Source of the DNA: Alphaproteobacteria bacterium
GTDB lineage: Bacteria; Pseudomonadota; Alphaproteobacteria; UBA2136; JALTLI01
DNA: 7,683 bases
Direction: 5' to 3'
NCBI GenBank assembly: GCA_027005635.1
Contig: JALTLI010000026.1
Location: forward strand, 1-7,683
How positions within the stretch are numbered: position 1 is the first letter of the stretch; each line of letters starts with the position of its first letter. The notes beneath the pieces are model-generated. The model was not told the DNA's origin. It searched no databases and saw only the letters and a list, made by a program, of their open reading frames with translations. A program made the translations under genes and the position numbers. Positions 1 through 5,570 of this stretch are shown piece after piece.

Positions 1-21
1 TCTTTATTTTGGCGGGTCTTT
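1..21 (+). terminator. Possible 3' arm of a terminator cut by the window edge
   Basis: The segment GGCGGGTCTTT is GC-rich in an AT-rich context and ends in a T-rich stretch. It resembles the 3' arm GGGGTCTTT of the complete terminator near 2930. The matching 5' arm would have to lie before base 1, so the hairpin cannot be confirmed. If real, it closes an upstream transcription unit and the tail-fibre cistron starts just after it. Confidence 0.25.
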
Positions 22-52
22 AACTAAACGATAGTAATTTAAAGGAACTACA

Positions 53-79
53 ATGGCTATATTAATGAGTAGATGGTGA
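53..79 (+). CDS. 8-codon mini-ORF ahead of the tail-fibre gene
   Basis: An ATG at 53 opens a frame coding MAILMSRW and ending at TGA 77-79. It is preceded by AAAGGA at a 6-base spacing, a better Shine-Dalgarno sequence than the one before the main ORF. The tail-fibre ATG follows one base after the TGA and in another frame. This could be a leader cistron that loads ribosomes for coupled translation of the next gene. It could also be the true N-terminus, joined by a +1 shift at TGG-TGA-T to give MAILMSRWDMSSLEVV, or a base error. There is no homology evidence; only the geometry supports it. Confidence 0.35.
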   Translation: MAILMSRW

Positions 80-80
80 T

Positions 81-689
81 ATGTCTAGTTTAGAAGTTGT
101 AACAGATAAAACTATTTTCAGAACTGCCGGCACAATAACTATGGGTGCTAATCTAAAAGAGTATTTAGAGTCAAGTATTAGTCACCTCAACATTGCAGAT
201 GTTGGGGTTTATACGCATACACAAATAGATGGTCATATAGCAGACACAACAAAGCATTTTACAGAAGCTAGTATAAGTCATTTAAATATTCAAGATGTTG
301 GCGTTAACTCTCATATAGCTATTGATAGCCACTTAGCCAATACATCTAATCCACACAGCGTAACAGCAAGCCAAGTAGGAGCAGACCCAGCAGGTACAGC
401 GAGTGCAGCTATAAGCGACCACGTAGCACTAACAGACCCACACGCACAATATGTGCAAGTTGCAGGCGACACTATGACAGGTGATTTAATAACACCTAGT
501 GTGATACAAACTAATGGCGGGACAATAACAAGAGCAGGTGGTTTAATATCTAGTGTAGCATTAACAGGTGGTCGTACATTAACAGTTGCTAGGAATTCTG
601 ACAACACTATTGCTACAATTAATGACGGCACTAGAACATGGACATTTAATAGAACAAGTGGAACAATAACAGATTGGACAGTAGTATGA
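81..689 (+). CDS. Phage tail fibre protein
   Basis: This 202-residue protein is probably a structural tail-fibre subunit acting on the outside of the virion in host recognition. Residues 31-62 and 63-94 are two diverged copies of a 32-residue repeat with the core SISHLNIxDVGV followed by HxxIDxHxA. They are followed by NPHSVTASQVGA (90-101), DPHAQY (119-124) and AGDTMTGDL (128-136), short motifs typical of trimeric phage tail fibres. The C-terminus is rich in beta-strand, Thr and Gly, and ends in a WTFNRTSGTITDWTVV-like stretch. The start at ATG 81 has only a weak GGTG upstream, and the mini-ORF stop lies one base before it. The stop overlaps the next gene as ATGA, suggesting translational coupling. 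The family assignment rests on motifs; the receptor is unknown. Confidence 0.75.
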   Translation: MSSLEVVTDKTIFRTAGTITMGANLKEYLESSISHLNIADVGVYTHTQIDGHIADTTKHFTEASISHLNIQDVGVNSHIAIDSHLANTSNPHSVTASQVGADPAGTASAAISDHVALTDPHAQYVQVAGDTMTGDLITPSVIQTNGGTITRAGGLISSVALTGGRTLTVARNSDNTIATINDGTRTWTFNRTSGTITDWTVV

Positions 690-889
690 CTCTAGCAGAA
701 CAATTACAGGCAGTTGAAGATAAATATTCAGCAGATATAAAGAGAACACTAAAAGATTACACTGCAGCAGAAACTGCTTATAATACAGTTGTTAGTGCTT
801 ATGAACTTGAGAAACAAAAAGTGATAGATGTGTACAATGCACAGCAAGAAATGATTAGACTACAAGCAATTATAAATGGGACAGTTTAA
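686..889 (+). CDS. Small helical protein in the tail module
   Basis: This 67-residue protein is not recognised. It is charged and almost free of Gly and Pro, with heptad-like hydrophobic spacing (AEQLQAVEDKYSADI, then YELEKQKVIDVYNAQQEMI), so it is probably one long alpha-helix or coiled coil. I chose ATG 686 because it overlaps the preceding stop as ATGA, a classic coupling junction. A TTG four codons upstream is possible but has no ribosome site. Its own stop overlaps the next ATG as TAATG. Its position between fibre and spike genes suggests a tail accessory or assembly protein (chaperone, linker or trimerisation helix), but that is inference from context only. Confidence 0.7.
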   Translation: MTLAEQLQAVEDKYSADIKRTLKDYTAAETAYNTVVSAYELEKQKVIDVYNAQQEMIRLQAIINGTV

Positions 890-2862
890 TGGCAGTTATT
901 ACAAGTAATGGTACTGGCGGTGGATTATGGAGTGCAACTACCACTTGGAGTGGTGGCGTACTACCTGTTTTAGGTGATAGTGTAGTTATAGCTAGTGGTG
1001 ATGTTGTTGAAGTAGATGGGACATATAACGTAGGTGATGATACAGCAACAGCAATACAAGTAAATGGTACTTTAAAAGCAAGCAGAACAGCTAATTCAGA
1101 GCTATCATCTAGAGGTGAGTTGGTTATTAACGCTAACGGAACTCTAGATTATGGAAAATCAGGTGATAATATACCAAATGGTGTTACAGCAAAAATAAGG
1201 TTAAACGATAGTGCTACTTTAGTAGATGGAAAATGGGGCTTAACGCTAGATGTTCAAGGTTATTATTATACTTATGGTGCAAGTAAAACCACAAACACTT
1301 ATTTAACCACACAAGCAACAGCAGGTACAGCATCGTTTGATGTAAATGATGCTACAGGTTGGCAGGTAGGAGATGTATTAGTGTTAGCTACTACATCAGC
1401 AGGTAACACAGGTACACAAACAGAAGAGTTAGTTATTTCTACAATAGTAGGAAATACAATCACAACTACAACAAATGCTGTTAACACCCATGAGATAAAT
1501 GGTAGAGTTGGTAATTTTACTCGTACTGTTAAAATAGAGGCTTTTAATTCTACATATGCAACTTATCAATGGTTAAAGAATGATAGTACCTCTATAGTTG
1601 GCTCTAGGGAAATACAGCATACAGAAATACGTTATTGTGGGGATAACGCTTATAGAACTAAATTCGGTGGTCTAGGTTTTGATGGAGCAGGAGAAAAAGT
1701 AGTTAATCCATATATTAGTGTTGGTAATTGTACTTTGTATAATGCAGAATATTATAATATTGATTTATATAACTGTAGCTTTAACTTAACGCTAGATGAT
1801 ATGGCTATTTACGGTACTCAAGGTAATGGTATTTATATAAGACAAGGTAGTGTATGTACTTTTAATAGGCTTGTTATTTACAAAGTTACTTATGGCGTAA
1901 CATCAGCATATTCACACGGTGGAGTTGGTATTGTGTTTAATGACTGTTGGTTTGCAGGTTGTTATATATCCTTAAACCACTCTTCAGGACAAGGTTTTAT
2001 ATTTAATAATTGTATATGGTCTAGTTCAAACTATTGTTTACAATTTGCTTGGGGTGTTGGTTTTGTGTTTAATAATTGCACAGTAGGTTATAAAAATGGG
2101 TTATATGACGGTAGTGTTAACTACGCCTTTAATATAACTAGTAATGCTTTAACAAAACCTGTATTTTATGATTGTTACTTTAATTATGTAACAGCAATAA
2201 TAATAAATTTAAACCTAGCGCATAACGATTTCATATTAAGAATATCTAATAAGAATGTAGACCCATCTGCACAAGAGATATATGCTAAAACCGGTATATT
2301 ATATAGGGATAACGTAACATATAAAACAGGTGTTGCATCATTAAGAGTTGAGCCTACTAGTAGCAGTAGCTCATTTAAGAACGAATGGCAGATATTTGCG
2401 CCTAGTGGAGAGCCAGTTGTAGTTTCTGGTTTTCTAAGAAAAGACACAGCATATGGCTCAAGTAATAGACCAAAAGTAACATTAAGTGGATTAGGTATTA
2501 CCCCTAGTAGTTACACTATGACAGATGTAAACGATACATGGGAACAATTTACAGTAAGTGGTACTCAAACTACAGGTACAGATGGTATTTTAACACTAAC
2601 AGCAGAGTTTCAAGGTGCAACAAGTGGTAAAGCTTGGATTGATGGTATTGTAGCACCTCCAACTATTGCTGTTAATAGTGGTGATTTTGGATACTGGAGT
2701 GGTGGACAGCCTGCTCAATTAATAGCAAGTAACTTCACAAGTGCAGATGATGTTTGGAATAAACTAGCTACAGATGTTACTCTTACAGGTAGTATGGGTG
2801 TATTAGTTAAAGATACAGAACAGAAAGTTGATGATAACCAAGCATTAATAATAGCAACATAA
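889..2862 (+). CDS. Tail-spike-like protein, G8-like domain and beta-helix
   Basis: This 657-residue protein is likely a receptor-binding or glycan-processing tail spike. Residues 1-90 (WSATTTWSGGVLPVLGDSVV, then IxxGDVVEVDGTYNVG) resemble the G8 domain. Residues 157-202 continue with GWQVGDVLVLATTS, EELVISTIVGNTIT and a final VNTH, as in the region after G8 in CEMIP-like proteins. Residues 275-435 carry turns such as GIVFNDC, GFIFNNC and GFVFNNC about 20 residues apart, as expected of a right-handed beta-helix. Residues 478-590 look like a jelly-roll carbohydrate-binding domain ending in KAWIDGI. The C-terminus (619-650: ADDVWNKLATDVTLTGSMG, then VDDNQALI) resembles a short motif at the end of many phage tail proteins. 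No catalytic residues can be assigned. The start overlaps the previous stop as TAATG. Confidence 0.75.
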   Translation: MAVITSNGTGGGLWSATTTWSGGVLPVLGDSVVIASGDVVEVDGTYNVGDDTATAIQVNGTLKASRTANSELSSRGELVINANGTLDYGKSGDNIPNGVTAKIRLNDSATLVDGKWGLTLDVQGYYYTYGASKTTNTYLTTQATAGTASFDVNDATGWQVGDVLVLATTSAGNTGTQTEELVISTIVGNTITTTTNAVNTHEINGRVGNFTRTVKIEAFNSTYATYQWLKNDSTSIVGSREIQHTEIRYCGDNAYRTKFGGLGFDGAGEKVVNPYISVGNCTLYNAEYYNIDLYNCSFNLTLDDMAIYGTQGNGIYIRQGSVCTFNRLVIYKVTYGVTSAYSHGGVGIVFNDCWFAGCYISLNHSSGQGFIFNNCIWSSSNYCLQFAWGVGFVFNNCTVGYKNGLYDGSVNYAFNITSNALTKPVFYDCYFNYVTAIIINLNLAHNDFILRISNKNVDPSAQEIYAKTGILYRDNVTYKTGVASLRVEPTSSSSSFKNEWQIFAPSGEPVVVSGFLRKDTAYGSSNRPKVTLSGLGITPSSYTMTDVNDTWEQFTVSGTQTTGTDGILTLTAEFQGATSGKAWIDGIVAPPTIAVNSGDFGYWSGGQPAQLIASNFTSADDVWNKLATDVTLTGSMGVLVKDTEQKVDDNQALIIAT

Positions 2863-2868
2863 TAATAG
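2860..2868 (+). other. Triple tandem stop codons
   Basis: The spike gene ends TAA-TAA-TAG, three in-frame stops in a row. This gives strong insurance against stop-codon readthrough at the end of the last gene of the plus-strand block. Confidence 0.9.
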
Positions 2869-2888
2869 TTTTGAATATACATGAAAAG

Positions 2889-2914
2889 TTTAGCGTTCCT
2901 CTCCTAGCGCTAAA
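2889..2914. repeat. Inverted repeat between convergent operons
   Basis: TTTAGCG (2889-2895) pairs with CGCTAAA (2908-2914), a 7-bp stem with a 12-base, pyrimidine-rich loop on the plus strand. The 8-bp palindrome TAGCGCTA (2905-2912) overlaps the 3' arm and would compete with the stem. Neither strand has a long T run after it, so it is at best a weak terminator. It may protect RNA ends or bind a protein. Confidence 0.55.
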
Positions 2915-2916
2915 AT

Positions 2917-2942
2917 AAGACCCCAATATGGGGTCTTTATTA
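2917..2942. terminator. Bidirectional intrinsic terminator
   Basis: AAGACCCC (2917-2924) and GGGGTCTT (2930-2937) form a perfect 8-bp stem with a 5-base AATAT loop. On the plus strand the stem runs into TTTATTATT; on the minus strand it runs into ATTTTAG. It lies between the convergent ends of the spike gene (2862) and the kinase gene (2948), so it can end transcription from both sides. Confidence 0.85.
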
Positions 2943-2947
2943 TTGGA

Positions 2948-3631
2948 TTAAAACTTATCTCTTATTACATTATCTAATAACGTACCCTCACGAGATATTA
3001 TTATTTCGTCACAATCGTCTTCACCTAAAGAACATTCACTTTCATGAAAATCATCCATAACTAATGCAGGTCTGTGTAGCCAATAAACCTTAGCATCATA
3101 TTTCTTTAATAATGCTATTTCATTTGGAAATCTGACATCATCATACACAAGATGTTTATTCTTATTTTTATTAAGCCATTCTTCTTGTAAGTTTACATGT
3201 ATTTCTTTATCCCATTTATTACGCATAATTTCAGTACCAAGTTTCTGTAACAACTCTCTATATGTCATATTGAAGCTATTAGCATCTGTAACCATCTCTA
3301 AATCATTTAGCATTTGTTTAGGTGTAATGCCTAACGCAGGAATTTTAGAATTAAATACGCTTGGCTCTGATACACGCTTAACCGCAGACCAGCGCGTCAA
3401 TCCTAATTCAATTAATATCTCAATAGCAAGTTTTTCCCTAGAAATAAACTCATCTATTTTGCTTGATTTTAAATTCTCTATTTCCCCAGCTTTTAATTCA
3501 CATGTCCTTTCTATAATTCTTTTAAGGGGAGATGCGAATTTAGCTCTAACAAACCCTTTTTCTTTTACTAATAAATCTGCTACGCGTGTTTTTCCGCTCT
3601 TTTGCCATCCTGCTAAACTAATTATTGTCAT
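2948..3631 (-). CDS. Deoxynucleoside monophosphate kinase (phage type)
   Basis: This 227-residue protein probably phosphorylates dNMPs to dNDPs with ATP in the host cytoplasm, feeding phage DNA synthesis. The Walker A P-loop GWQKSGKT is at residues 8-15. YRELLQKLGTEIMR (124-137) and LVYDDVRFPNE (161-171), followed by a strand and a basic HRP, match the layout of T4 gene 1-type dNMP kinases, and the length is close to that family. I place the start at ATG 3631 because a strong GAGGAGG lies 6 bases before it; an ATG at 3646 would put that site inside the coding region. It overlaps the upstream gene by 14 bases and is the last gene before the terminator. Nucleotide specificity cannot be read from the sequence. 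Confidence 0.85.
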   Translation of the reverse strand: MTIISLAGWQKSGKTRVADLLVKEKGFVRAKFASPLKRIIERTCELKAGEIENLKSSKIDEFISREKLAIEILIELGLTRWSAVKRVSEPSVFNSKIPALGITPKQMLNDLEMVTDANSFNMTYRELLQKLGTEIMRNKWDKEIHVNLQEEWLNKNKNKHLVYDDVRFPNEIALLKKYDAKVYWLHRPALVMDDFHESECSLGEDDCDEIIISREGTLLDNVIRDKF

Positions 3632-3905
3632 TAATATCCTCCTCATTTAAACTATACACAGATGTTTGTGTCCACATTGTGTAACCTCCATTATTATTCT
3701 TTTCTATTCTTTTTACAGGAGATGTTTTTATCCAATTAACCCCAGATACGTACACTTGGTCACCCTCAATAATGTCTTCTGGCGTAACATCTCTTATTAC
3801 ACGTAATACACTACCTGTAGTACCTCTTCCAGTTGCCACATTAGACGTGCGTCCTTCTTCAATAAATGTTTTTACTAAAGAATATTCTTTATTTTTCTTT
3901 TCCAT
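3618..3905 (-). CDS. Small phage protein with TSPV and TSVY motifs
   Basis: This 95-residue protein has no firm function. The middle and end (EGDQVYVSGVNWIKTSPVKR, then TQTSVYSL, residues 47-86) look like a small beta-barrel. Paired TSPV and T-x-(N/T)SVY strings of this kind recur in small unknown proteins of many phages, as I recall them. I chose ATG 3905 because AGGAG sits 4 bases upstream, the same arrangement as in the 55- and 148-residue genes. An ATG at 3917 is in frame but lacks a ribosome site. Its first 17 bases overlap the end of the 59-residue gene, and its stop overlaps the kinase start, so all three are probably co-translated from the promoter near 4110. A link to nucleotide metabolism is only suggested by position. 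Confidence 0.7.
   Translation of the reverse strand: MEKKNKEYSLVKTFIEEGRTSNVATGRGTTGSVLRVIRDVTPEDIIEGDQVYVSGVNWIKTSPVKRIEKNNNGGYTMWTQTSVYSLNEEDINDNN
3638..3644 (-). promoter_or_regulatory. Ribosome binding site fixing the kinase start
   Basis: On the minus strand GAGGAGG is followed by six bases (ATATTA) and ATG 3631. The in-frame ATG at 3646 directly precedes this site and has no site of its own, so translation most likely starts at 3631. Confidence 0.8.
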
Positions 3906-4068
3906 ACCACTCCTCATCTGTTATTTGAAATCCAAGTCCTCTTAGTATTTGAGGAAAGTAGTCTATAATATCCTGTAGTGTTGTAATATAATTTAAATCA
4001 ACAACACTTGTATCCCCAAATTCATTTGTGTATTCAACACGGAATTTAGACTTATTTTCTTTATTCAT
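3889..4068 (-). CDS. 59-residue hypothetical protein
   Basis: This short gene is easily overlooked. It codes for 59 residues, starting MNKENKSKFRVEYTNEF and ending GFQITDEEWYGKEK. A predicted beta-hairpin (FRVEYTNEFGDTSVVDL) is followed by a helix (ITTLQDIIDYFPQILRGL) and an acidic tail. I do not recognise the family. ATG 4068 is preceded by AGGAG at a 9-base spacing made entirely of T. The start is supported by a promoter about 30 bases further upstream, and the stop overlaps the next gene by 17 bases. It is the first gene of the 59/95/kinase group, and its ribosome site lies in a hairpin arm (see the switch element at 4069-4106). Confidence 0.7.
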   Translation of the reverse strand: MNKENKSKFRVEYTNEFGDTSVVDLNYITTLQDIIDYFPQILRGLGFQITDEEWYGKEK

Positions 4069-4106
4069 AAAAAAAAACTCCTATATTTATTTACATAATA
4101 TAGGAG
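4069..4106 (-). promoter_or_regulatory. Hairpin plus T9 enclosing the 59-aa gene's SD
   Basis: On the minus strand CTCCTATATT and AATATAGGAG form a perfect 10-bp stem with a 9-base loop, immediately followed by nine T and then ATG 4068. This is the shape of an intrinsic terminator, and the AGGAG in the 3' arm is also the only ribosome site of the 59-residue gene. RNA reading through from the exonuclease gene should form the hairpin. RNA started at the promoter at 4105-4133 begins near 4096-4099 and lacks the 5' arm. The same dyad could instead be a DNA operator, since it covers the end of the -10 box and the start site. Confidence 0.6.
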
Positions 4107-4133
4107 CATAGCACAATCGTTAATAGTTGTCAA
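4105..4133 (-). promoter_or_regulatory. Strong sigma70-like promoter for 59-aa/95-aa/kinase genes
   Basis: On the minus strand a perfect TTGACA (4133-4128) is followed by a 17-base spacer and TATGCT (4110-4105), with TGC directly before the -10 box as an extended -10. Transcription should start near 4096-4099. The -35 lies just after the stop of the exonuclease gene. The dyad CTCCTATATT/AATATAGGAG overlaps the end of the -10 box and the start site, suggesting control by a DNA-binding protein or by RNA structure. Confidence 0.8.
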
Positions 4134-4137
4134 GTTT

Positions 4138-4905
4138 TTATTTAACATAAACACGTTTCTCTGTAGAAGAAACACTACTACACCAACCTCCACAACTCTT
4201 ACAGCTATATTGTTGATATACACGTGTAGCTGTTGTTTTAGTTCCTTGTTTAATTAAATGAACACCACCACATTTAGGGCATGTAGGACGTTCTTCATCT
4301 GAATAAAGTCCTAAGTTAGGGTGGTTATTAATAAACGGAAGTAGTTTTCTGTAAATGTTTTTAAGCTCTTTAACATCAACTTTATTATACTTCACCATGT
4401 GCTTGATAGCTTTAACGTTTCCTTCTGTAGCTCTACGCCATAAACCAGATGGATTAGACATCTTACTTCCTATTCCTAAATATCTGGTTATATAGTCTAG
4501 CTTATTAGAGGTAAATTTGAAGTTACGTCTAGCCACTTTAAGAGTGTCAACGCTACGCTTAGGTGGTAGTGGGGCAAACCCATGTAATATAGCTCTTGCA
4601 TTGAATTTCTTTAAGTCAAAAGCATCAGCGTTATGCCCAACAATAATATCAGCCTCCTTTAAGGCTTCGTAAAGTTTAGATATGACGTGGTAGTCATCTT
4701 TATGGTTATTTCTAAAACGTTTAGTATCATCTAACACAGAAACACTGTGTATAGTGCGTTCATTATCCCATTGCCATGCAGCACAAATCATAAACCAATC
4801 GTCTATAATGTTGTCTATAGCAATGTCTTGTTTAAATAAGCCAAAAGTATAGACACTCATTAAACTAGTTTCTACATCATAATGTAGTATTTTAGGTTTT
4901 CTCAT
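4138..4905 (-). CDS. DEDDy 3'-5' exonuclease with C-terminal zinc ribbon
   Basis: This 255-residue protein probably degrades DNA (or RNA) from the 3' end with two metal ions. The RNase H-like exonuclease fold is shown by motif I HYDVETS (D10, E12), motif II IVGHNADAFDLKKF (N92, D97) and motif III YNKVD (Y173, D177), the Tyr marking the DEDDy subtype seen in family B polymerase proofreading domains. No polymerase domain follows. Residues 209-238 carry CPKC and CKSC pairs, a zinc ribbon of the type found in transposase-like and nucleic-acid-binding proteins. It may act as a separate proofreading or end-processing subunit. ATG 4905 has AGGAG upstream with a 7-base spacer, plus its own promoter at 4953-4981. 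Confidence 0.8.
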   Translation of the reverse strand: MRKPKILHYDVETSLMSVYTFGLFKQDIAIDNIIDDWFMICAAWQWDNERTIHSVSVLDDTKRFRNNHKDDYHVISKLYEALKEADIIVGHNADAFDLKKFNARAILHGFAPLPPKRSVDTLKVARRNFKFTSNKLDYITRYLGIGSKMSNPSGLWRRATEGNVKAIKHMVKYNKVDVKELKNIYRKLLPFINNHPNLGLYSDEERPTCPKCGGVHLIKQGTKTTATRVYQQYSCKSCGGWCSSVSSTEKRVYVK

Positions 4906-4933
4906 AATATTCTCCTGATATTTGAGGTAAAAA

Positions 4934-4951
4934 GGTAAAGATGGTTTTACC
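4934..4951. repeat. Inverted repeat at the start of the exonuclease transcript
   Basis: GGTAAA (4934-4939) and TTTACC (4946-4951) are a 6-bp dyad with a 6-base spacer. It begins two bases past the -10 box and so covers the expected start site near 4946. A further GGTAA copy lies at 4926-4930 in the same orientation. It may be an operator or a short 5' leader hairpin. Confidence 0.45.
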
Positions 4952-4952
4952 T

Positions 4953-4981
4953 ATTATACCATATTTTTAATATATTTACAA
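4953..4981 (-). promoter_or_regulatory. Sigma70-like promoter for the exonuclease gene
   Basis: On the minus strand TTGTAA (4981-4976, 4 of 6 consensus bases) is followed by a 17-base AT-rich spacer and a perfect TATAAT (4958-4953), with TGG before it as an extended -10. The -35 box forms half of the palindrome at 4976-4989. It sits in the 94-base gap between the HNH and exonuclease genes. Confidence 0.75.
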
Positions 4982-4989
4982 TTTTGTAA
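4976..4989. repeat. 14-bp palindrome over the -35 box
   Basis: TTACAATTTTGTAA is a perfect dyad with 6-bp arms and a 2-base spacer. One arm is the -35 box of the exonuclease promoter and the other lies upstream, between it and the HNH stop at 5000. The layout would suit a repressor or activator site, but such short AT-rich palindromes can also arise by chance here. Confidence 0.4.
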
Positions 4990-4999
4990 CCAATCTATT

Positions 5000-5389
5000 T
5001 TACTTCTTATTGTTTTGTTTGTTCTTTATTCTCTCTTCATTTGTAATTTTCTGATGGCATGGCTTACAAACAACTTGTAATAACTCTGCATCACAATAAA
5101 GTTTTTTAGCAAATCCTACTAAATCTTCCCAGTCTTTTAAACTCCCGCAAGGTATGATGTGGTCTACCTGCACTTCACTACCTTTAAACCACTTCTTACA
5201 TATATTACATTTATATTCAAACCTTTGGTTTCCTTTCTTCAATTTTAGTTTTCTTTTAGCGTCAGCTAGGGCTTCATATTTAGGTGTCCATTTAACTCTT
5301 CTAAGAGCAGACCTAATCATTCCAAAAAAGGCTGCTTTAGTCATCTTTCCATTAGCATAAGGTCTTTCAACTAATTTACGTTTAACCAT
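5000..5389 (-). CDS. HNH endonuclease
   Basis: This 129-residue protein is a metal-dependent HNH-family DNA endonuclease. A structural zinc site is made by CNIC (C61, C64) and CKPCH (C108, C111). The catalytic beta-beta-alpha core runs from VDHIIPCGSL (D76, H77) to CHQKI (H112). The basic N-terminal part with MIRSALRRVKWTP (residues 24-36) is shared with small free-standing HNH proteins that I recall from podoviruses. It covers the usual length, so it looks intact. The Shine-Dalgarno sequence is weak (AGAAAG), and the start overlaps the stop of the 55-residue gene by 8 bases, so coupled translation is likely. It could be a homing-type selfish gene or a replication/host-DNA nuclease; nothing here separates the two. 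Confidence 0.88.
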   Translation of the reverse strand: MVKRKLVERPYANGKMTKAAFFGMIRSALRRVKWTPKYEALADAKRKLKLKKGNQRFEYKCNICKKWFKGSEVQVDHIIPCGSLKDWEDLVGFAKKLYCDAELLQVVCKPCHQKITNEERIKNKQNNKK

Positions 5390-5549
5390 TATTTTTCTTT
5401 CTATATATATCTATTTGTAATTTAAGCATTTTAATTTCTTTCTTTAATAAATTGTTTTCTTCTTTTAAAATATCTAAAGGTGTAAGTTCTTTTAAATCAG
5501 GAAACACTTCTTTAAGCTCTTCATTTGTCATCTTTTTATACTTTAACAT
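5382..5549 (-). CDS. 55-residue helical hypothetical protein
   Basis: A short frame from ATG 5549 gives MLKYKKMTNEELKEVFPDLK, then a Lys/Glu/Leu-rich helix (ILKEENNLLKKEIKMLKLQI) and KKNNG. A coiled coil is likely from residue 26 to 50, giving a small helical dimer or adaptor. The family is not recognised. It is supported by a strong AGGAG 4 bases before ATG, in a leader nearly identical to that of the 148-residue gene, and by an 8-base overlap with the HNH start. A role as partner or leader cistron for the HNH protein is possible but is inference only. Confidence 0.7.
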   Translation of the reverse strand: MLKYKKMTNEELKEVFPDLKELTPLDILKEENNLLKKEIKMLKLQIDIYRKKNNG

Positions 5550-5558
5550 ATCACTCCT

Positions 5559-5570
5559 AACTATATAGTT
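5559..5570. repeat. 12-bp palindrome before the 55-residue gene
   Basis: AACTATATAGTT is a perfect palindrome directly upstream of AGGAG in the 52-base gap after the 148-residue gene. Half of it (ATAGTT) recurs before the 148-residue gene. It may be an operator or a leader feature, or AT-rich chance. Confidence 0.3.

Noticed and set aside
311..631. 106-codon open frame on the minus strand
   Set aside because: Antisense to the tail-fibre gene, hydrophobic and low in charged residues as is usual for such shadows, with no ribosome site.
2340..2862. Diversity-generating retroelement variable region at the spike C-terminus
   Set aside because: There is no reverse transcriptase, no template repeat and no second copy of the C-terminal sequence in the window.
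3270..3650. 126-codon open frame on the plus strand
   Set aside because: It lies antisense to the well-supported dNMP kinase, has no ribosome site or family motif, and looks like a by-product of AT-rich codon use.
5000..5389. HNH gene as part of an intron or inserted mobile element
   Set aside because: No split host gene, intron structure or target repeats surround it, and it is neatly overlapped by its upstream neighbour.
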